Assembly (NCBI GenBank): GCA_021029095.1
Contig: JAJOHG010000001.1
Coordinates: 930,001 to 994,000, forward strand
DNA: 64,000 bases
Origin: Phellopilus nigrolimitatus
Taxonomy: Eukaryota > Basidiomycota > Agaricomycetes > Hymenochaetales > Hymenochaetaceae
Reading direction: 5' to 3'
Below the pieces are notes generated by a model. That model was not told the origin of the DNA. It ran no database searches and was given only the letters and a program-made list of their open reading frames with translations. Position 1 is the first letter of the stretch. Each line of letters starts with the position of its first letter. Below are positions 23,971 through 36,500 of the stretch, piece by piece. Position numbers and translations under genes: made by a program.

Positions 23971-26841
23971 ATGCGTCTCCTTCACGCCAACTCGCTCCCA
24001 CTCCTGCTGCTCTTGCCTTTTGTTTCATCCTCTCCTCCCCAGCTCATTTTGAATGCGCCACCGTCGACCCAGTCAAGCACTCTCATCGACGCCCTTTCGG
24101 CCGATCCAGACTACACCTCTCTCCTCAAGCTTCTTCAGAAGGCCCTTCTCGTCCCGACAATAAACACGCTTAATGGGAGCACACTTTTTGCTCCGACCAA
24201 CGATGCCATAGACAAACACTCGTTTTGGTCAGACTCGCTGACCAGCTTAAATTTAACCGTACAGGACAATGTCCAGCAGAGACTCCGTCAGGAATTGCTT
24301 TACCATTTATTAAACTACTCTATTCCCGTCCTCCCGGACGATCATAATTTACAAGTCCACAAGACACTGCATTTCCCGCGCAAAGCAGCTGAGCCACCGT
24401 CCCGCGAACCCCCGCCGAACCCGCCATGGCTGCCGGTGCCGGGAGGCACGCTAGGGGGTGAGCCGCAGCGCGTCCGGGTGGCACCGCAGAGCGGAAGCGT
24501 CATGGTCGGAACAAATGCCTTTGGGAAGGGCGGTACGAGCGTGGTGAAGGGTCAAGTCGATGCAGGGAATGGCATGCTCTTTGGTATCGGAGATGTCTTA
24601 ACTGTCCCTCCAGATCTCGGTGAGCACGCGATGGAAGCCCTTCCTTCGGTACTTCTGTTTATTATTATTATTGATGTCTTACTCTTGCAGCGATTGTGGC
24701 GTCCCAACATTCTTCCCTTTCATATTTTAACAGAATAGTGACAGCCGACATCATCTCTATGCTAAATTCGACGTCTGAACTCACGCTTTTCTTACCGGTC
24801 GACAGTGCTTGGGATGCACTGCCTGATATTGAGCGCAAATACCTAGAGAGCAATTTCGCGACAGATGACATCCTGCAAATTCTTAATATGCACGCCGTAG
24901 TCACTGAAGGTGTCCACTGGTCAGACTCATTTGAGCCTATGCTGAATTGTCAGTTGTTATCCTTCTATGCGAAGGCCAGGCCGATTCTGACTTAACGTTA
25001 GTGACAACCGTTTCTGGCTCTACCTTGGAAATTGTCGTTTCTCCTGAATCTCAGAAGACGTTTGTTTCGTCTGCAGAACTTATAGAGCCGGATATTTATG
25101 CATCCAATGGCGTCTTGCACACAGTGTCTTCCCTTCTAATACCCCCAGGTGCTTTCACCATTACGCCTGAGAAGTATCTCCTTACTCTTAACTGCACATC
25201 CTTTGTATCCTTGCTTCATTCTGTCGATCTCACGTCTCTTATCAACAACACGGAGGCGCAGTACACGATCCTTGCACCTACCGACGATGTCCTCAACCTG
25301 TTTGGTGTCAATGGTGAAAAACTCCCGGAAGGCGGAAGCGAAGAGCTCAAGCGACTTCTTAGTTATCATTTTTTACCTGGGAAGTGGACACCAAAGAAAT
25401 TGAAAGACGGTATGCTCGTCGAAACCGCCTTAGAAGAGGTTGGTCTCGACGGAGGACGGCAAGTTCTGGACATAGAGTTGAGCGTCGAGGATGGTAAACA
25501 CAGCAAGGAGAAGAGCATTAGATTCGGAGGAGCGTCCGTACTGGGAGAAGTCTGTAAGTATTTACAGACAACACGAAGAAAATTTGACTATCCTAATCTT
25601 GACGGTCTTCATAGATGATATCAACAATACCTTGATATATCTCATATCGCGACCTCTGGTCCCTCCTTCCGATGCTTTGGAGGCAGCTCTCCCCTCTCTT
25701 GAATTATCGTCGTTTATAGCGGCAGTGTTCTCTACTTCCCTTGCCGATCGTTTGAGGGAGACCCCGCGATCAACATTTTTGATCCCCGAAAACGATGGTT
25801 TCAAACGCTTGGGAATGCTGGTCAGCGCCCATCTTCTTTCTGCATCTTCCAAATCCGATCTTGAGAATGTCATTCTTCATCATGTTCTTGACGGGGTCGA
25901 GTATGCCAAATCTTTCCAGAATGGCTCGCAACAGAGCTACGGCACTCTTGAGGGCACTGACGTACACGTCGATCGAGCAGAAAACGGCACTGTGACGGTC
26001 AGCGCGAGTGGTGGCTGGGCAGGGATGAGCGCAACCGTCTCTACAGGGAATTTATTGACAAAGACGGGAGTCATTCATGAATTATCGGACGTTCTGTTGC
26101 CACGCTCCCTAAATTTAACGATTGGGAAACTTGTGAAGGCAGCTCGAGGAACGACAATGACTTCCATGCTCGTACGGACATGGCATGGACTGGATTTTGA
26201 ACGGTACAGCGCCTCCTGAAGGATCACCATGGGCCGATTCTGGTGTGGATGGTGCGGGCTGGGCGCTTCTGTGCCCAACGGATGAGGCCTTTAAGGGATA
26301 CAACTTGACGAAACTCTATGATGACCCCGAGCGTTTACGGGGCATAGTCGAGCAGCACCTTATCCCTGTGCCCAAGCCACACGCACTTTACCTCGCACAA
26401 TTAGATTCGTTTCAAACAAACAAGCCTATCTTGCTGGACGACTCAGCGACGTATACAACGCTGCACTCAAATGACTCGGCATACGGTGATATCGTCTTCC
26501 GTCAAGCTGGCCCTGACGAGAAGGGTGGATTAGGTTATCTCGTCGGAATCAAGGATGCGCGTGGAAGAGAAGGCCAAAAGGACTGGGCGCGCGTACTGTC
26601 GTGGGGCAGGACGACGACGAGCGGTGGAGTCGGGGGCGTCATCCAGATTGATGCAGTCCTCATGCCCTATCGTCCCCCTTGGTGGCAGGAGTATGGCGCA
26701 CCTGTCGGGGTTAGCATTATTGGCGTCGCACTCATCTGCTTGTTCTTCCTTGGTGTGCGAGCGTTCTGGCGTCGAGACACCTCAGAGGCAACATATGAAC
26801 CTGTTGGTGGATTCAATAACGAGGACGACGAAGACGCTTAG
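23971..26841 (+). CDS. multi-fasciclin (FAS1) domain type I membrane protein, apparent frameshift
   Basis: Exons 23971-24619, 24691-24948, 25002-25553 and 25615 onward join in frame. The N-terminal signal peptide is MRLLHANSLPLLLLLPFVSS. FAS1 hallmark segments recur: LNGSTLFAPTNDAIDKHSFW, ELTLFLPVDSAWDALPDIE, EAQYTILAPTDDVLNLFG, STFLIPENDGFKRLG and GWALLCPTDEAFKGYN, so about five repeats. A single transmembrane helix (VGVSIIGVALICLFFLGVRAF) and a short cytoplasmic tail end the protein. FAS1 domains mediate adhesion and cell-surface interactions; the gene probably encodes a plasma- or vacuolar-membrane glycoprotein. The frame shifts by one base between about 26161 and 26185: upstream coding runs into TGA at 26217-26219, while GMDWILNGTAPPEGS continues in the next frame. 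No GT-AG intron explains it, so it is either a real frameshift or a sequence error. Confidence 0.85.
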
Positions 26842-27372
26842 GCTCGCCACCTTGTGGATGCTTTTCATGTAAATGTATTATAGTCTATTGTGTACTATTA
26901 ACATATTGGTGAGCTATGGTGACCACATTGTCAATGTAGATTTTTATTCAGTGTGAGAAAGCTGCGGTCAACTGAGCTACGTAATACCAACATGACGGTT
27001 GTAGTTCGCGGGATGATGGCAACGCTAGCATTGACGTTACTCGCTCGATCTCTTGTTTCCATCACCGTGCATCTTTTTTTGAGGATCAAACTTCTTCATT
27101 TGAACGTCTGATATCATGATGTTCTATAATTTTCCGAGATGAATGTCCATCTGCAGCAGGCAAACGCGATCCACTGCAGTTCCGTTCCTGGGAATAAGGA
27201 CTCTGACGGATGCAGGACTACTTAAATTTGGCTGCCCGGGGCCACGCGACCCCATTTCGATGAACGATGTAAAAAGAACTTGATGTTCTGAGAACCCGCC
27301 ATCGCACGTCCGTTCCACTCTTTGCGTCCCACTATCATCTCCAGCGATACCCTATCTCTCATCTTGCCGCGC
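26842..27372. other. intergenic region upstream of the methyltransferase gene
   Basis: 531 bases hold the 3' end of the fasciclin gene and the promoter of the next gene. From 27292 the frame of the next gene is open without an ATG, so part of this stretch could be coding through an unrecognised upstream exon. Nothing else is seen. Confidence 0.4.
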
Positions 27373-29467
27373 ATGTCTAAGGGCACCCTTTCCGCCCTTA
27401 AAATCGACCAACCGGACTCGCGACGCCGCTCCGTGTTCCTTAAGCAATCCAACTTCATCAAGAAACACGGAAAACGACACCATGGGTTCGACAAGGAAAA
27501 GGCGCCCTATCCTCTTAGCTTCGACCGCGCAGCACTCGACCTGTAGGTTTCCGCCTTTGCTTTTCAGCGTCTGTTGCACTAACCGATGGCTGGCACCAGT
27601 GATGTCATCGACCATATCTTTCTCCAGCAGCTAAAAAAATCTGTAACCTTTCTCCGGTTTGAAGAGGGAACACCCAAGTGTTGTTTGGACTTAGGCTGCG
27701 GAGTGAGCTTTACCAGCCCTGGTTTTGTGCTGATGCACTCGAAGCTAATTGTGCAAATATTCATAAGACTGGGACATGGATTATGGATGCATTGAAGGAG
27801 TGGCCAGATTGCCATTTCGTGCGTTAAAGTATTATACGTCCGTTGACTCTTTACTCACTTGAGATGCGCTTGAAGGTCGGTTTCGATCTTGTCAGCATAC
27901 AGCCACCATTGAAACTCCTGGATTCCTCGCAATCTTCGCGTGTGAAATGGGTCCATGGAAATTTGTAAGTCGGTAGTTGCACGACCTGCATACGCGGGCT
28001 GATGTATCTGGTAGCTTGACGACTAAGCTCCCGTTCGAAGATGATGAATTCGACCACGTGCATATTCGAGGAATTGCACGAGCAGTACCAGAAAACAAGG
28101 TTAGCGTTTTAACAAAAAAAAAAAAAAAAAAAAAAAGATCATGTCGTAATCCAAATTGCTTTGTGCTGATTTTACTCGATCACAGTGGGGATATTTGTTC
28201 GAGGTATTCTAATTTGTTTCGCATTTGCGAACAATCTTTATTGAAGACGACATCCAGGAACTTAGCAGAGTACTTCGACCGGGTGGATCAATAGAAATGA
28301 TTGAAGAAGATATCCGCTTTCCTTCGCTACCTCGTTGGTATACAAAAGCACTCAGAGCCCGAGACCACAAGAGGCCCTCCATTCATTTACCTGACGGATC
28401 CCGCCGCCGTTCTTTGCCTATGTCTCCCCCTCCAACACCTCCTGGCGATGACGCCCCTCATGACCATGTACTTCTTGAATCGCTCTTCAATTCCGTCTTC
28501 GAAACGCGTTTCATAAATCGTGAACCTACATGTGAGAATGTTCTATCAACAAAGAAATATGTGCACTTAAGTTGACTTCCTTTATGCTAGCTATACTTCC
28601 TAGTTACTTTGCGACACATTTCCGCCACGTCCTATGCTCTCCTATCATCAATTTCCCAATGCCGATTTTATCAACCGTGCCAACGTATGCGTCCTCCGGC
28701 CGGTTTGTTTCATCGCCGTGTCTGGCTGCAGCAGCCAAAAACCTGCGCGCTCATAGGCAACATCCATCATATTCTTCAAATTCAGAGTCCTCCAGTTTCG
28801 ATAATATGTCTGATGACGATGACGAACAGCTAATCCAACAACAGACCCCCCCTTCGACTGACGACGAGTCGAAATCTCTGTCTAAACCTGATTCCTCGAA
28901 GCACATCCAGCCATATTATTCTCCGCCGTCCGATGATACATCAACTGGCGACGCATCGGAAATGGCTCTACTTCCTATATCGTCGTTGGCAGAAACAACC
29001 AGTTTTTCACTCGCCTTCCAATTGCATAGAATGTACAATCTTGTTCTTGCGTGTCAAGAAAGCATGTGGGAGGTGTTGAATGACCGTATACGGAACCGCG
29101 AGGCGGAGCTCAAACAATTAGGCTGGGATGACGATGAGCTCGAAGCAGAGCACGCTCGCCAGCGCTTCGACAAATTGATGGAACGTTATCAGACGTATGT
29201 TATCCTGCAATTTCCTTGAACGGTCAAAACTTCATGATTTGCGGCAGTGACATGCAGACTCGGGCTGCTCTATGGCAAAAAATGGCCTCGTCGCAGTCTC
29301 CAGCCTTCAAGCTGCCGAAGCAAGGTCTAATGACGAAGGCCGAGATGAACGATGAAGATCGAGTATACCATGCCGTGCTCGATGCTCAGAGGCACGCGAC
29401 GGACGAGGAATTGCGTACTCCTTGTAGGACATTGCGCATATTCGTTGGGTACAAAACCGGTATATGA
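27373..29467 (+). CDS. class I SAM-dependent methyltransferase, target unknown
   Basis: Spliced gene. The N-terminal exon contains KHGKRHHGFDKEKAPYPLSF. Motif I is built across an intron: CCLDLGCG joins TGTWIMDALKEWPDCHF, giving DLGCGTG, the SAM-binding loop. Next come KLPFEDDEFDHVHIRG (motif II/III region) and, via an 18-base microexon (28186-28203, WGYLFE), ELSRVLRPGGSIEMIEEDI (motif post-I/IV). The C-terminal half is long and partly disordered (Ser/Asp-rich, with MSDDDDEQ) and ends in a helical region (HRMYNLVLACQESMWEVLND). The Rossmann core is clear; the substrate is not. The first ATG at 27373 is the only in-frame one after the stop at 27289, but conserved-looking codons lie upstream of it (RPTIISSDTLSLILPR), so an additional 5' exon is likely. 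A run of 23 A lies in the intron before the microexon. Confidence 0.8.
28114..28136 (+). repeat. homopolymer A23 inside an intron
   Basis: A run of 23 adenines in the intron at 28100-28185 of the methyltransferase gene. Such runs are slippage-prone and length may vary or be mis-assembled. There is no sign of a retrotransposed insertion around it. Confidence 0.9.
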
Positions 29468-29653
29468 TCGATTGAACTCTGTATTTTGCTCTGTACTCTC
29501 CATTGCTTAAGTGTTCCTTGTTGTTATGCCTTATTATTGGTTTTATAGTCACTTTTGAATTTTGCTTGTATTTTACATCCTTGTTTTACATAATCGTGGA
29601 TCGGCATTTCCAGCTTGGGCCTGGATTTATCGTTTTTCCTAACCATCTGTGCA

Positions 29654-31582
29654 ATGCTGCCAATGCAGGACGGAGCGCGGTCCATCTATATTACAAGTGA
29701 AAGCAAACACGGAAACAAAAATCTACGTCAACCCACTCATGCTTATCGTCTTACCTCGCCTGCACATGTTTTCGCTGTTTTTGCGGCCGTCACTGGACTG
29801 ATTATCGCAATGTTCACACATACCAATCCTTTCGAAACTAGCTCGGATAGAGTCTCTTCCAGATTTCGGGAATTTGAACTGCCAGGCTCGATCGGCTCTT
29901 CTACATACCTACCACACTCCGACGTAAAATTCACTATGGTTTCCGCAAGTCCTGCGAGAAATAATACGCCAGACACGACAGCAGTTGTTCTCAACTGGTC
30001 GCGGCTGGAAAACGTAGTTCTAATATCTGCGCTTCTATGTGGTCCTTGGTTGAGCAGCACGATCGCTCAAGTGTTGATTTGGAACAATAATCCAAACATC
30101 ACCCTCGGTATGAAAGTATGTAAAATTTTACTCTATGCCATATACATGTAGTATTTGAGCTGACAGCTCGCAGAACTTCCGTGGTACCGGATGTTCTGCA
30201 AAAAAACTCCGCATCCACAACTCGCCCTCGAACATTTACTTCAGAGCAAGATTTATTGCATGTGCAGAGGCACAAACACCCTTCTGCTTTATACAGGTTT
30301 GCGATCCTAATGTCTTTGATTTTGACATCGAAGGTCCTTAAGCATACTCAGGACGATGACTACCTAATACGCCCAGAGATTATCCAAAACATGCACGCCT
30401 TCTTCACACAATCACCGTCGATTCCTTCATTACATCTACTACCCGCCCACGAGCACCTTCTATCGCGTCTGCGTACCATCAACACAGTTGACGGATTGAT
30501 CACAACCTCCTTTGCATGGCTCGGTCATGGTACCTTCTTAAGTCGCTCTGTTGCGAATGATTTCCTGAATTTGCTCCTTGATCTGGAAGTGGACGAAGAG
30601 GCGTTGAAGATGGCTGACAACTACTTCACAATTCTTGCCAATCGGCCCAAACAAGAAGAGATTTGGTTCGATCACGGAATCGAGCTAGGTGGAGGGCAGC
30701 CATTCACGGTTGGTCCTGAAGGCGATGCGCGGAACGATAGACATATTGTACGTTGTCTTCTTGGGCTGTCATTTATAGATCTTAGTAGGGGTTGCAGACG
30801 CAGGCTTTGACTTACCTCTCCACGTTAGTTGCTGGCAATGCAGCGTCAAGCAGCCCTTATATATCAAGACCCAATATCTCGCATACTGATGTAAACATGG
30901 CTCCGTGTCGTCTAGCGTCTTGTCTTGTGAAATCAAACATCGAACTCCTTCCTGATTACCAGCGGTCAGAAGTTCGCATTGCAGAGGACATGGTGCCAGA
31001 AGCGCAGAGACAGTGGAGGGCTCTAGGTCAGGAGCAAACGCAATGGTACATGCAGAACTCGTTATCAACGATTGTTGATGGTAGATCCGAGACCGCCTTC
31101 CATAGCCGTGAAGGTATGCGTTTCTTCTGTAAAGTAAGCATGCATTTACCTCTATTTTAGCGGCGAGGAAGGGCGACTGGATAGCCTTAGATATTCTAGA
31201 TCCTCTTACCATTGAAAAGAGGACGCTTGAGTTTTCTTTTTTAATTGACGAAGGAACAGAGCATCTTTTTCGGCGATGTGCCTTTAGTACGTCTGTTGAT
31301 GGCGCAAAATGGGTGAGCTCATATATCATGACAGTTGCGAGTCAATAACTCAGTGGGATACACTTGTAGGATAACGTCGCGTCTGAGCTGAGGTGTTCAC
31401 TGGATAGCTTGAATACAGTCGACGGAGACGGCATCACGACCTTTCTCAGAGAGTGCAGTGTTGGCATATATCGTGGCACTGCCCGTCATTTTCGAGTTAC
31501 GTACTCTGGCTCCGATGATTTGATAAGTAACGAGAAAGACCATTGGGTTGTAAATGAAGTTTGGCTGCGATTCGTGTTATAA
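29654..31582 (+). CDS. type II membrane glycosyltransferase-like protein with DDD motif
   Basis: Start at ATG 29654 or 29663. A short basic N-terminus is followed by one hydrophobic helix (HVFAVFAAVTGLIIAMF), the layout of a Golgi/ER type II enzyme. The lumenal part has features of GT-A glycosyltransferases: VVLNWSRLENVVLISALLC, then QVLIWNNNPNITLGMK, NFRGTGCSAKKLRIHNSPSN, FRARFIACAEAQTPFCFIQ and, across an intron, DDDYLIRPEIIQNMH, where DDD fits a metal/nucleotide-sugar DxD site. SFAWLGHGTFLSRSVANDFL and ADNYFTILANRPKQEEIWFD follow. The WNN...DDD order recalls exostosin-type GT64 domains, but I cannot assign a CAZy family with confidence. The C-terminal third has no motif I recognise. Stop at 31580-31582. 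Confidence 0.7.
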
Positions 31583-31816
31583 TATACAAGTTTTGTTTTT
31601 GAAGCGTACCCAAGATTCTGAGTTCTCTGATTCCGCAAATGTTGTAGTGACGTAAGTATGTACATTACCCCGCGTAAACGGCGCAGCTGATCGACCGACC
31701 ACAAGTGACCGCTCTGTCTCCTCGTCCATCGCTCAATACTAACCGCTATTCGCTTTCTCTCACTTTCCGCATTCCTTTTTCTCTCACCACTTTCTTGTCA
31801 GTGAATCAATACCTAC

Positions 31817-33257
31817 ATGCTACCCCGGCTCTCTTCAGGCGTGCGCTCGTCGACCACGGTGTTCAAGAGAAACGTCTCTTTGAAAGTAAGCTGCTGTAAT
31901 TCATTCGTCACAGCTATCAGCATCCTTACGCGTTTTGCCTTGGAATCTGCCAAGAACATTGTATATGGATCCCCAGAAGCAAAGCAGGCTGGAGAGGTTG
32001 AACTGCAACAACACTCCAAAATAGTTGCTCGTCAGAAGTACTTGCATTCCTTTGAGTGTGAGCTTCAACAGACATAACATTGTCCTCTTTCCTCTAACTC
32101 CCTCGTCGATTCTCTATAACTATCCGCAATGGTCGTTGTGCTTTATACCGCCTCTCTTGGTCTCCACTGTTTCCAGTTCATAAAGTAAAGCCAGACGCAT
32201 CAGAGGAGTATAAAAGGGCCGCGTAAGTTCTTCGTTCGTGTTCCGTGCATTTGTGGACGGTATCTTTCCAATTCTTACGTGGAAGTGCCAATATTTTCTC
32301 CGCGTTTTCCAGTACCGTTCCTTTTTGTTTAATTGCTAGTACTTCCATTAGGTCACTGATCGTATTTTCTACTGAATTAAACAGGGAGAAGTACTATACT
32401 GGAATCAAATCCGACTCAGATCTCAATGTCAAGCTGACTGGTAGCTGGGAGACGATTGTCGGAGAGAATGATACATTCGGTATGTTTTAGGAATCCTCCA
32501 ACTCTGTGTTTGCTGCTCACTTATTTGGGCGCAGTGCACATCACAGAGTACGAGAATCATGGAGGCTTCGATCGTTCATCCCGTCTCATTCGAAACTCTG
32601 ATGTACGTGTGCTTCGATATTCAAGGGAGCGAATGCTAAGGTTCCATTTGCTGGATATGCAGCATATCAAAGCGTATAATGACATGCTACCGTTTTTAAC
32701 GTCGCGATCGACACAAATAAATCAGGAGTTTGCATTCTTCCCTTCCTCTCCACCACGTTCGCAAGGTGGAATTTTCGAGCTACGCAGTTACCAACTGAAG
32801 CCAGGTAAACTCCTGGAGTGGGAGAGTACTTGGTAAGTCTTCTGTTACGTGAGGTAATGGCCGAGGACTCGGACTAATCTTTCCTGATCGTTCTATGAAA
32901 AGGCGGATAGGTATTGAGGCTCGACGTAAATTAATCGCTCCTGTCGGAGCCTGGTTCTCTCGAGTAGGCAGACTGCACCAAGTCCATCATTTGTGGCAAT
33001 ACCCGTCCGTCGTCTGTCTTTATATCATCTTAGCGTTGCTAATAGGAACAACCAGGGATTTCGAAACACGGGGTGAAACACGTGAGAAGGCATGGCAAGT
33101 GGATGGCTGGAGTGACACCGTACACAAGGTTCGCAATCTGTGTCAGCCTTTGGAGAGAATCAAGCTCTGATTGAACATGTTTCGACAGACTTCTCAGCTA
33201 GCGAAGCATATGGATTCGACGATTCTTGTACCGCTCCCATTTAGTCCTCTCAAGTGA
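31817..33257 (+). CDS. NIPSNAP family mitochondrial protein
   Basis: Start MLPRLSSGVRSSTTVFKRN is basic and Ser/Arg-rich, a plausible mitochondrial presequence. Characteristic NIPSNAP segments follow over several exons: HKVKPDASEEYKRA, LTGSWETIVGENDTF, VHITEYENHGGFDRSSRL, GGIFELRSYQLKPGKLLEWE, and the ending TSQLAKHMDSTILVPLPFSP followed by LK and the stop at 33255-33257. The last exon begins after the intron at about 33129-33191. The family has two dimeric alpha-beta barrel-type ferredoxin-like domains; animal members act in mitochondrial quality control, while fungal roles are poorly known. A short candidate intron around 31886-31920 is ambiguous, because the frame stays open through it. 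Confidence 0.88.
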
Positions 33258-33513
33258 ACATAGGCGGCGAAGGCCCAATTTGACTATTGAAGGAATTGAT
33301 GTTCCTTGAGGGAGTGACGAGTTGCTGTCGAGTTACCGTGAGTCGTCTGTGGGGTAAACTATGACCACTGCACCATGATGTAAACTACGCAGACATCTGT
33401 TTTGGCTTACTGTACGATCGAAAATCTGGGAAACGTGGATCGTGACGTCATAGAACTGAGCTTAAGTTAAAGTGCCTCAAGAGTCGATTTCTTACAACAC
33501 CATCGCTCCTACA

Positions 33514-36500
33514 ACATGTCGACACCCTCCTCTTCAGTTGATTTCTCACGAACTGAACATACGGACACCAGCCATATGAACAAAAAACGAAGCAGTCGAG
33601 GTATGTTAAAAAAACTATTGAATACGGGCCGTATTCGATCTCCGTGATGTTGCAGCTTGCGACCAATGCCGAAGGACCAAGAGTAAATGCAAGAAGCCGG
33701 CGGATCCAAACCAACCATGCACTAATTGCGTGGTCGCAGGTCTGCGTGAGTCTGCCCATTTCAGCTGGCATGTAGATGAAAAGAAGGCCGAACATTGTTT
33801 CACGCAGCTTGTACTTTTCAAGGTTCGCGCGTGTCATCCCACTCGCGAAGACGTTACTCAAAGTCATACAGGCCCCAGTTACAAAAGAGGCCCTCCGAAG
33901 GGCTACATTGGTGCCATTGAGCAACGTCTACACCAAGTTGAGGCTATCCTTGGGTCGATCGTCAGTTCGAAAGATGCAAGGTCGCAAGGAATCATCGCCA
34001 ATCTCAAGTTGGACGACGTGGCTAAAGAAATAATTAAACGAGTGGAGCTTGGACCATACGGGTCTTCTGGTCGTACGGACACGAACTCTCCTCGTCAGCT
34101 GGATTTTTCTTCAACCTTTGACAAGCACGAAAGTCGCGCTTCAAGGGACTCGAGAATCAGCCGAGAAACCGTATCTTCTTCCCAAGGTTTGCTACTGCTG
34201 TCAAACCCAAGTCATATATGACCTTAAAGACACTCGTACCGATTTCAGACGCAGTCCCTGCGCCTACACCAGAATGGCTGAGGAAGCTCACCGACATCCT
34301 AGAGGGGCGACTTGCGAATGTCTCTCAAGGCTCGCCGTTTGATTCACCACCCACCAAAGGGTTTGTTCTCAAATTTTGTTTTGTGACCTATACATTAAAT
34401 GGGCTTATTTAATCTAGAACCATAAGCCTCGACACGTCTTCGGGTGAGTGTGTTACTTCCTGATGAAGAAAATTCATTGACACTTCCTCAGAACTCGATG
34501 AGGATGTCTCTGAAAAGATTGAAGAAGAAGAGGCAATCGGAAATTTGTCTGTCGATGAAAACAATGAAGTCAGTAATTCTATAAGTATGGGTAGGCAATG
34601 CCTTAGCTCTAGCTCTATTTTCCTTTAACAGATCAGATATCACGACGCATCCAGCGGAATGCCCCTCCTTGACAAACTCACCAACAATCCTGCCGCTCGT
34701 AATGTCGGTGGCATCTGGTATGTCATGTCGAGTTGTCTCCGTGCATAATTGAGTTTTGGTTTAAAATCTTGCATTCTAGGAATCTTCCCATGGCTCGCAT
34801 TTGGCCTTACGCTCCAATGCATTTGGCAGGACCTAACATCAAAGAAGATAACATACCGGTGCAAATGCCTTCGACTGAGCACCAAGATCGACTGATAGAA
34901 CTTTACTTCATTTACGTCCATCCCGAGCTCCCTGTCCTTCACAAACCGACTTTTATGGCGCTATATTTAGCAAGGTTAGACCTATGGTATCAATTACCTT
35001 GTTTCCCTGGCTGACCCTCGCGGCTTTAGCAAGTCACCTAGGTTTGTTGACTTCGATAGACACCAATACTAGTCTAACTTCAAATCATATTTCTTATAAG
35101 ATTATCCGTAAACCCGACACCAAGGTTATCAAAATTACTACTTCTTTCCATGTTCACTGTCGCGAGTCGGCTCAACACCGATGAACGGCCCCTACCAGAA
35201 GCAGGTCAAATGTGGGAAGCGGGCTGCGATTATTTGGCCTCTGCTCGATGCATACTAAGTGCGTCATAACCGACTTACCGTTGTTATATTGAACTTGATA
35301 GGAACTTCCTCAAGACGCGCAATTTCTACATTCTTCACTTCCAACATGCCAAGCTTTGGTCATTCTAGCATATCGAGAGTTCGGCTTGGGTATGCACATG
35401 CACACGAGCTTCCTTTTCTTAGTGTTGATACACCTATCAGGTTCCCTAGAGCAATGCTTTCTTTATTTGGGTAAGCATTGTTACCGAGGCGTATTTCCCT
35501 GTTATTGACATCCAAATTCTCAAGGATTGGCGATTCGAATGGTACATAAACTGCTCTCATAAATGCTCGTACTTCATTATATTGTTTCGCAGGCTCAGGA
35601 TCTTGGTCTGCACCGTGCAGCTGATAGATGGCAACGTTTTGGCGTGGACATTTTCAGTCCGGATCAAAAGCAGGAAAGAAAACATGTCTGGTGGAGTTGT
35701 GTAATAGCTGATAAGCATGTTGTTTTCTTCGAATCAACTCCCTTATCCCTACAAAAGCGCTGAATGTTCCTCTGAAGATATATATCTTATACTCTGGGTA
35801 AGCCTTTCGATTCTTCTGCAGAAGGGAAAGACTAAACTAATAACAATAATAACGAAGGCTGTCCAATAACGATCCCTGAGCGCAACTACGACACTGAGCC
35901 GCCTCAAGATCGTACGTCTGAGTCGCCCTTCCAAATGATGGTACGCTCAATACCCACGAAAACTTCCGATTTCACTTACGGACTATTATTCTAACTAAGG
36001 CGGAGGAAATCGAAGTATGGCAACCTCATCCGACTGTTTGCCAGGCCAAGCCGCCTCCTCCCATGCTCAGTCACACTCTATCGTCTTTCAAGGCCTCCGC
36101 ATCTCTTTGTGAGTAATTAAGTAAATTCAGTGGTGTCTTTTAGTCCTGATTTTAAAATATGGCTCGACAGCAATAATATTAGGCAGGATTGTTGAAAAGA
36201 TTTATTCTGTTCGTCAAAAACCCTGGGCGAAAAGGCACTTGCTTCTCTTCCAACTCGACACAAACTTGCGCGATTGGGTTTCAAGTTTACCTACACATCT
36301 ACATTATGACCTATCAACAAAACGGCCAGTCCCCCCTCATATTCTTGTTCTCCACGTGCAGCACTCCGCGGCCGTAATACTTCTGCATCGTAAATTGTGA
36401 GCGCCATTTTTTTCTTGTGGTGGGGGACCAGACTAATATTGCTATGAAATAGTATTCCCCACGTCGACAAAGAGTAAGCGGCCAGTCAATTTTTGTCTCG

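Noticed and set aside
26161..26209. A 38-base GT...AG intron (26172-26209) as explanation of the fasciclin frameshift
   Set aside because: It leaves the wrong downstream frame and would delete the conserved MDWILNGT segment.
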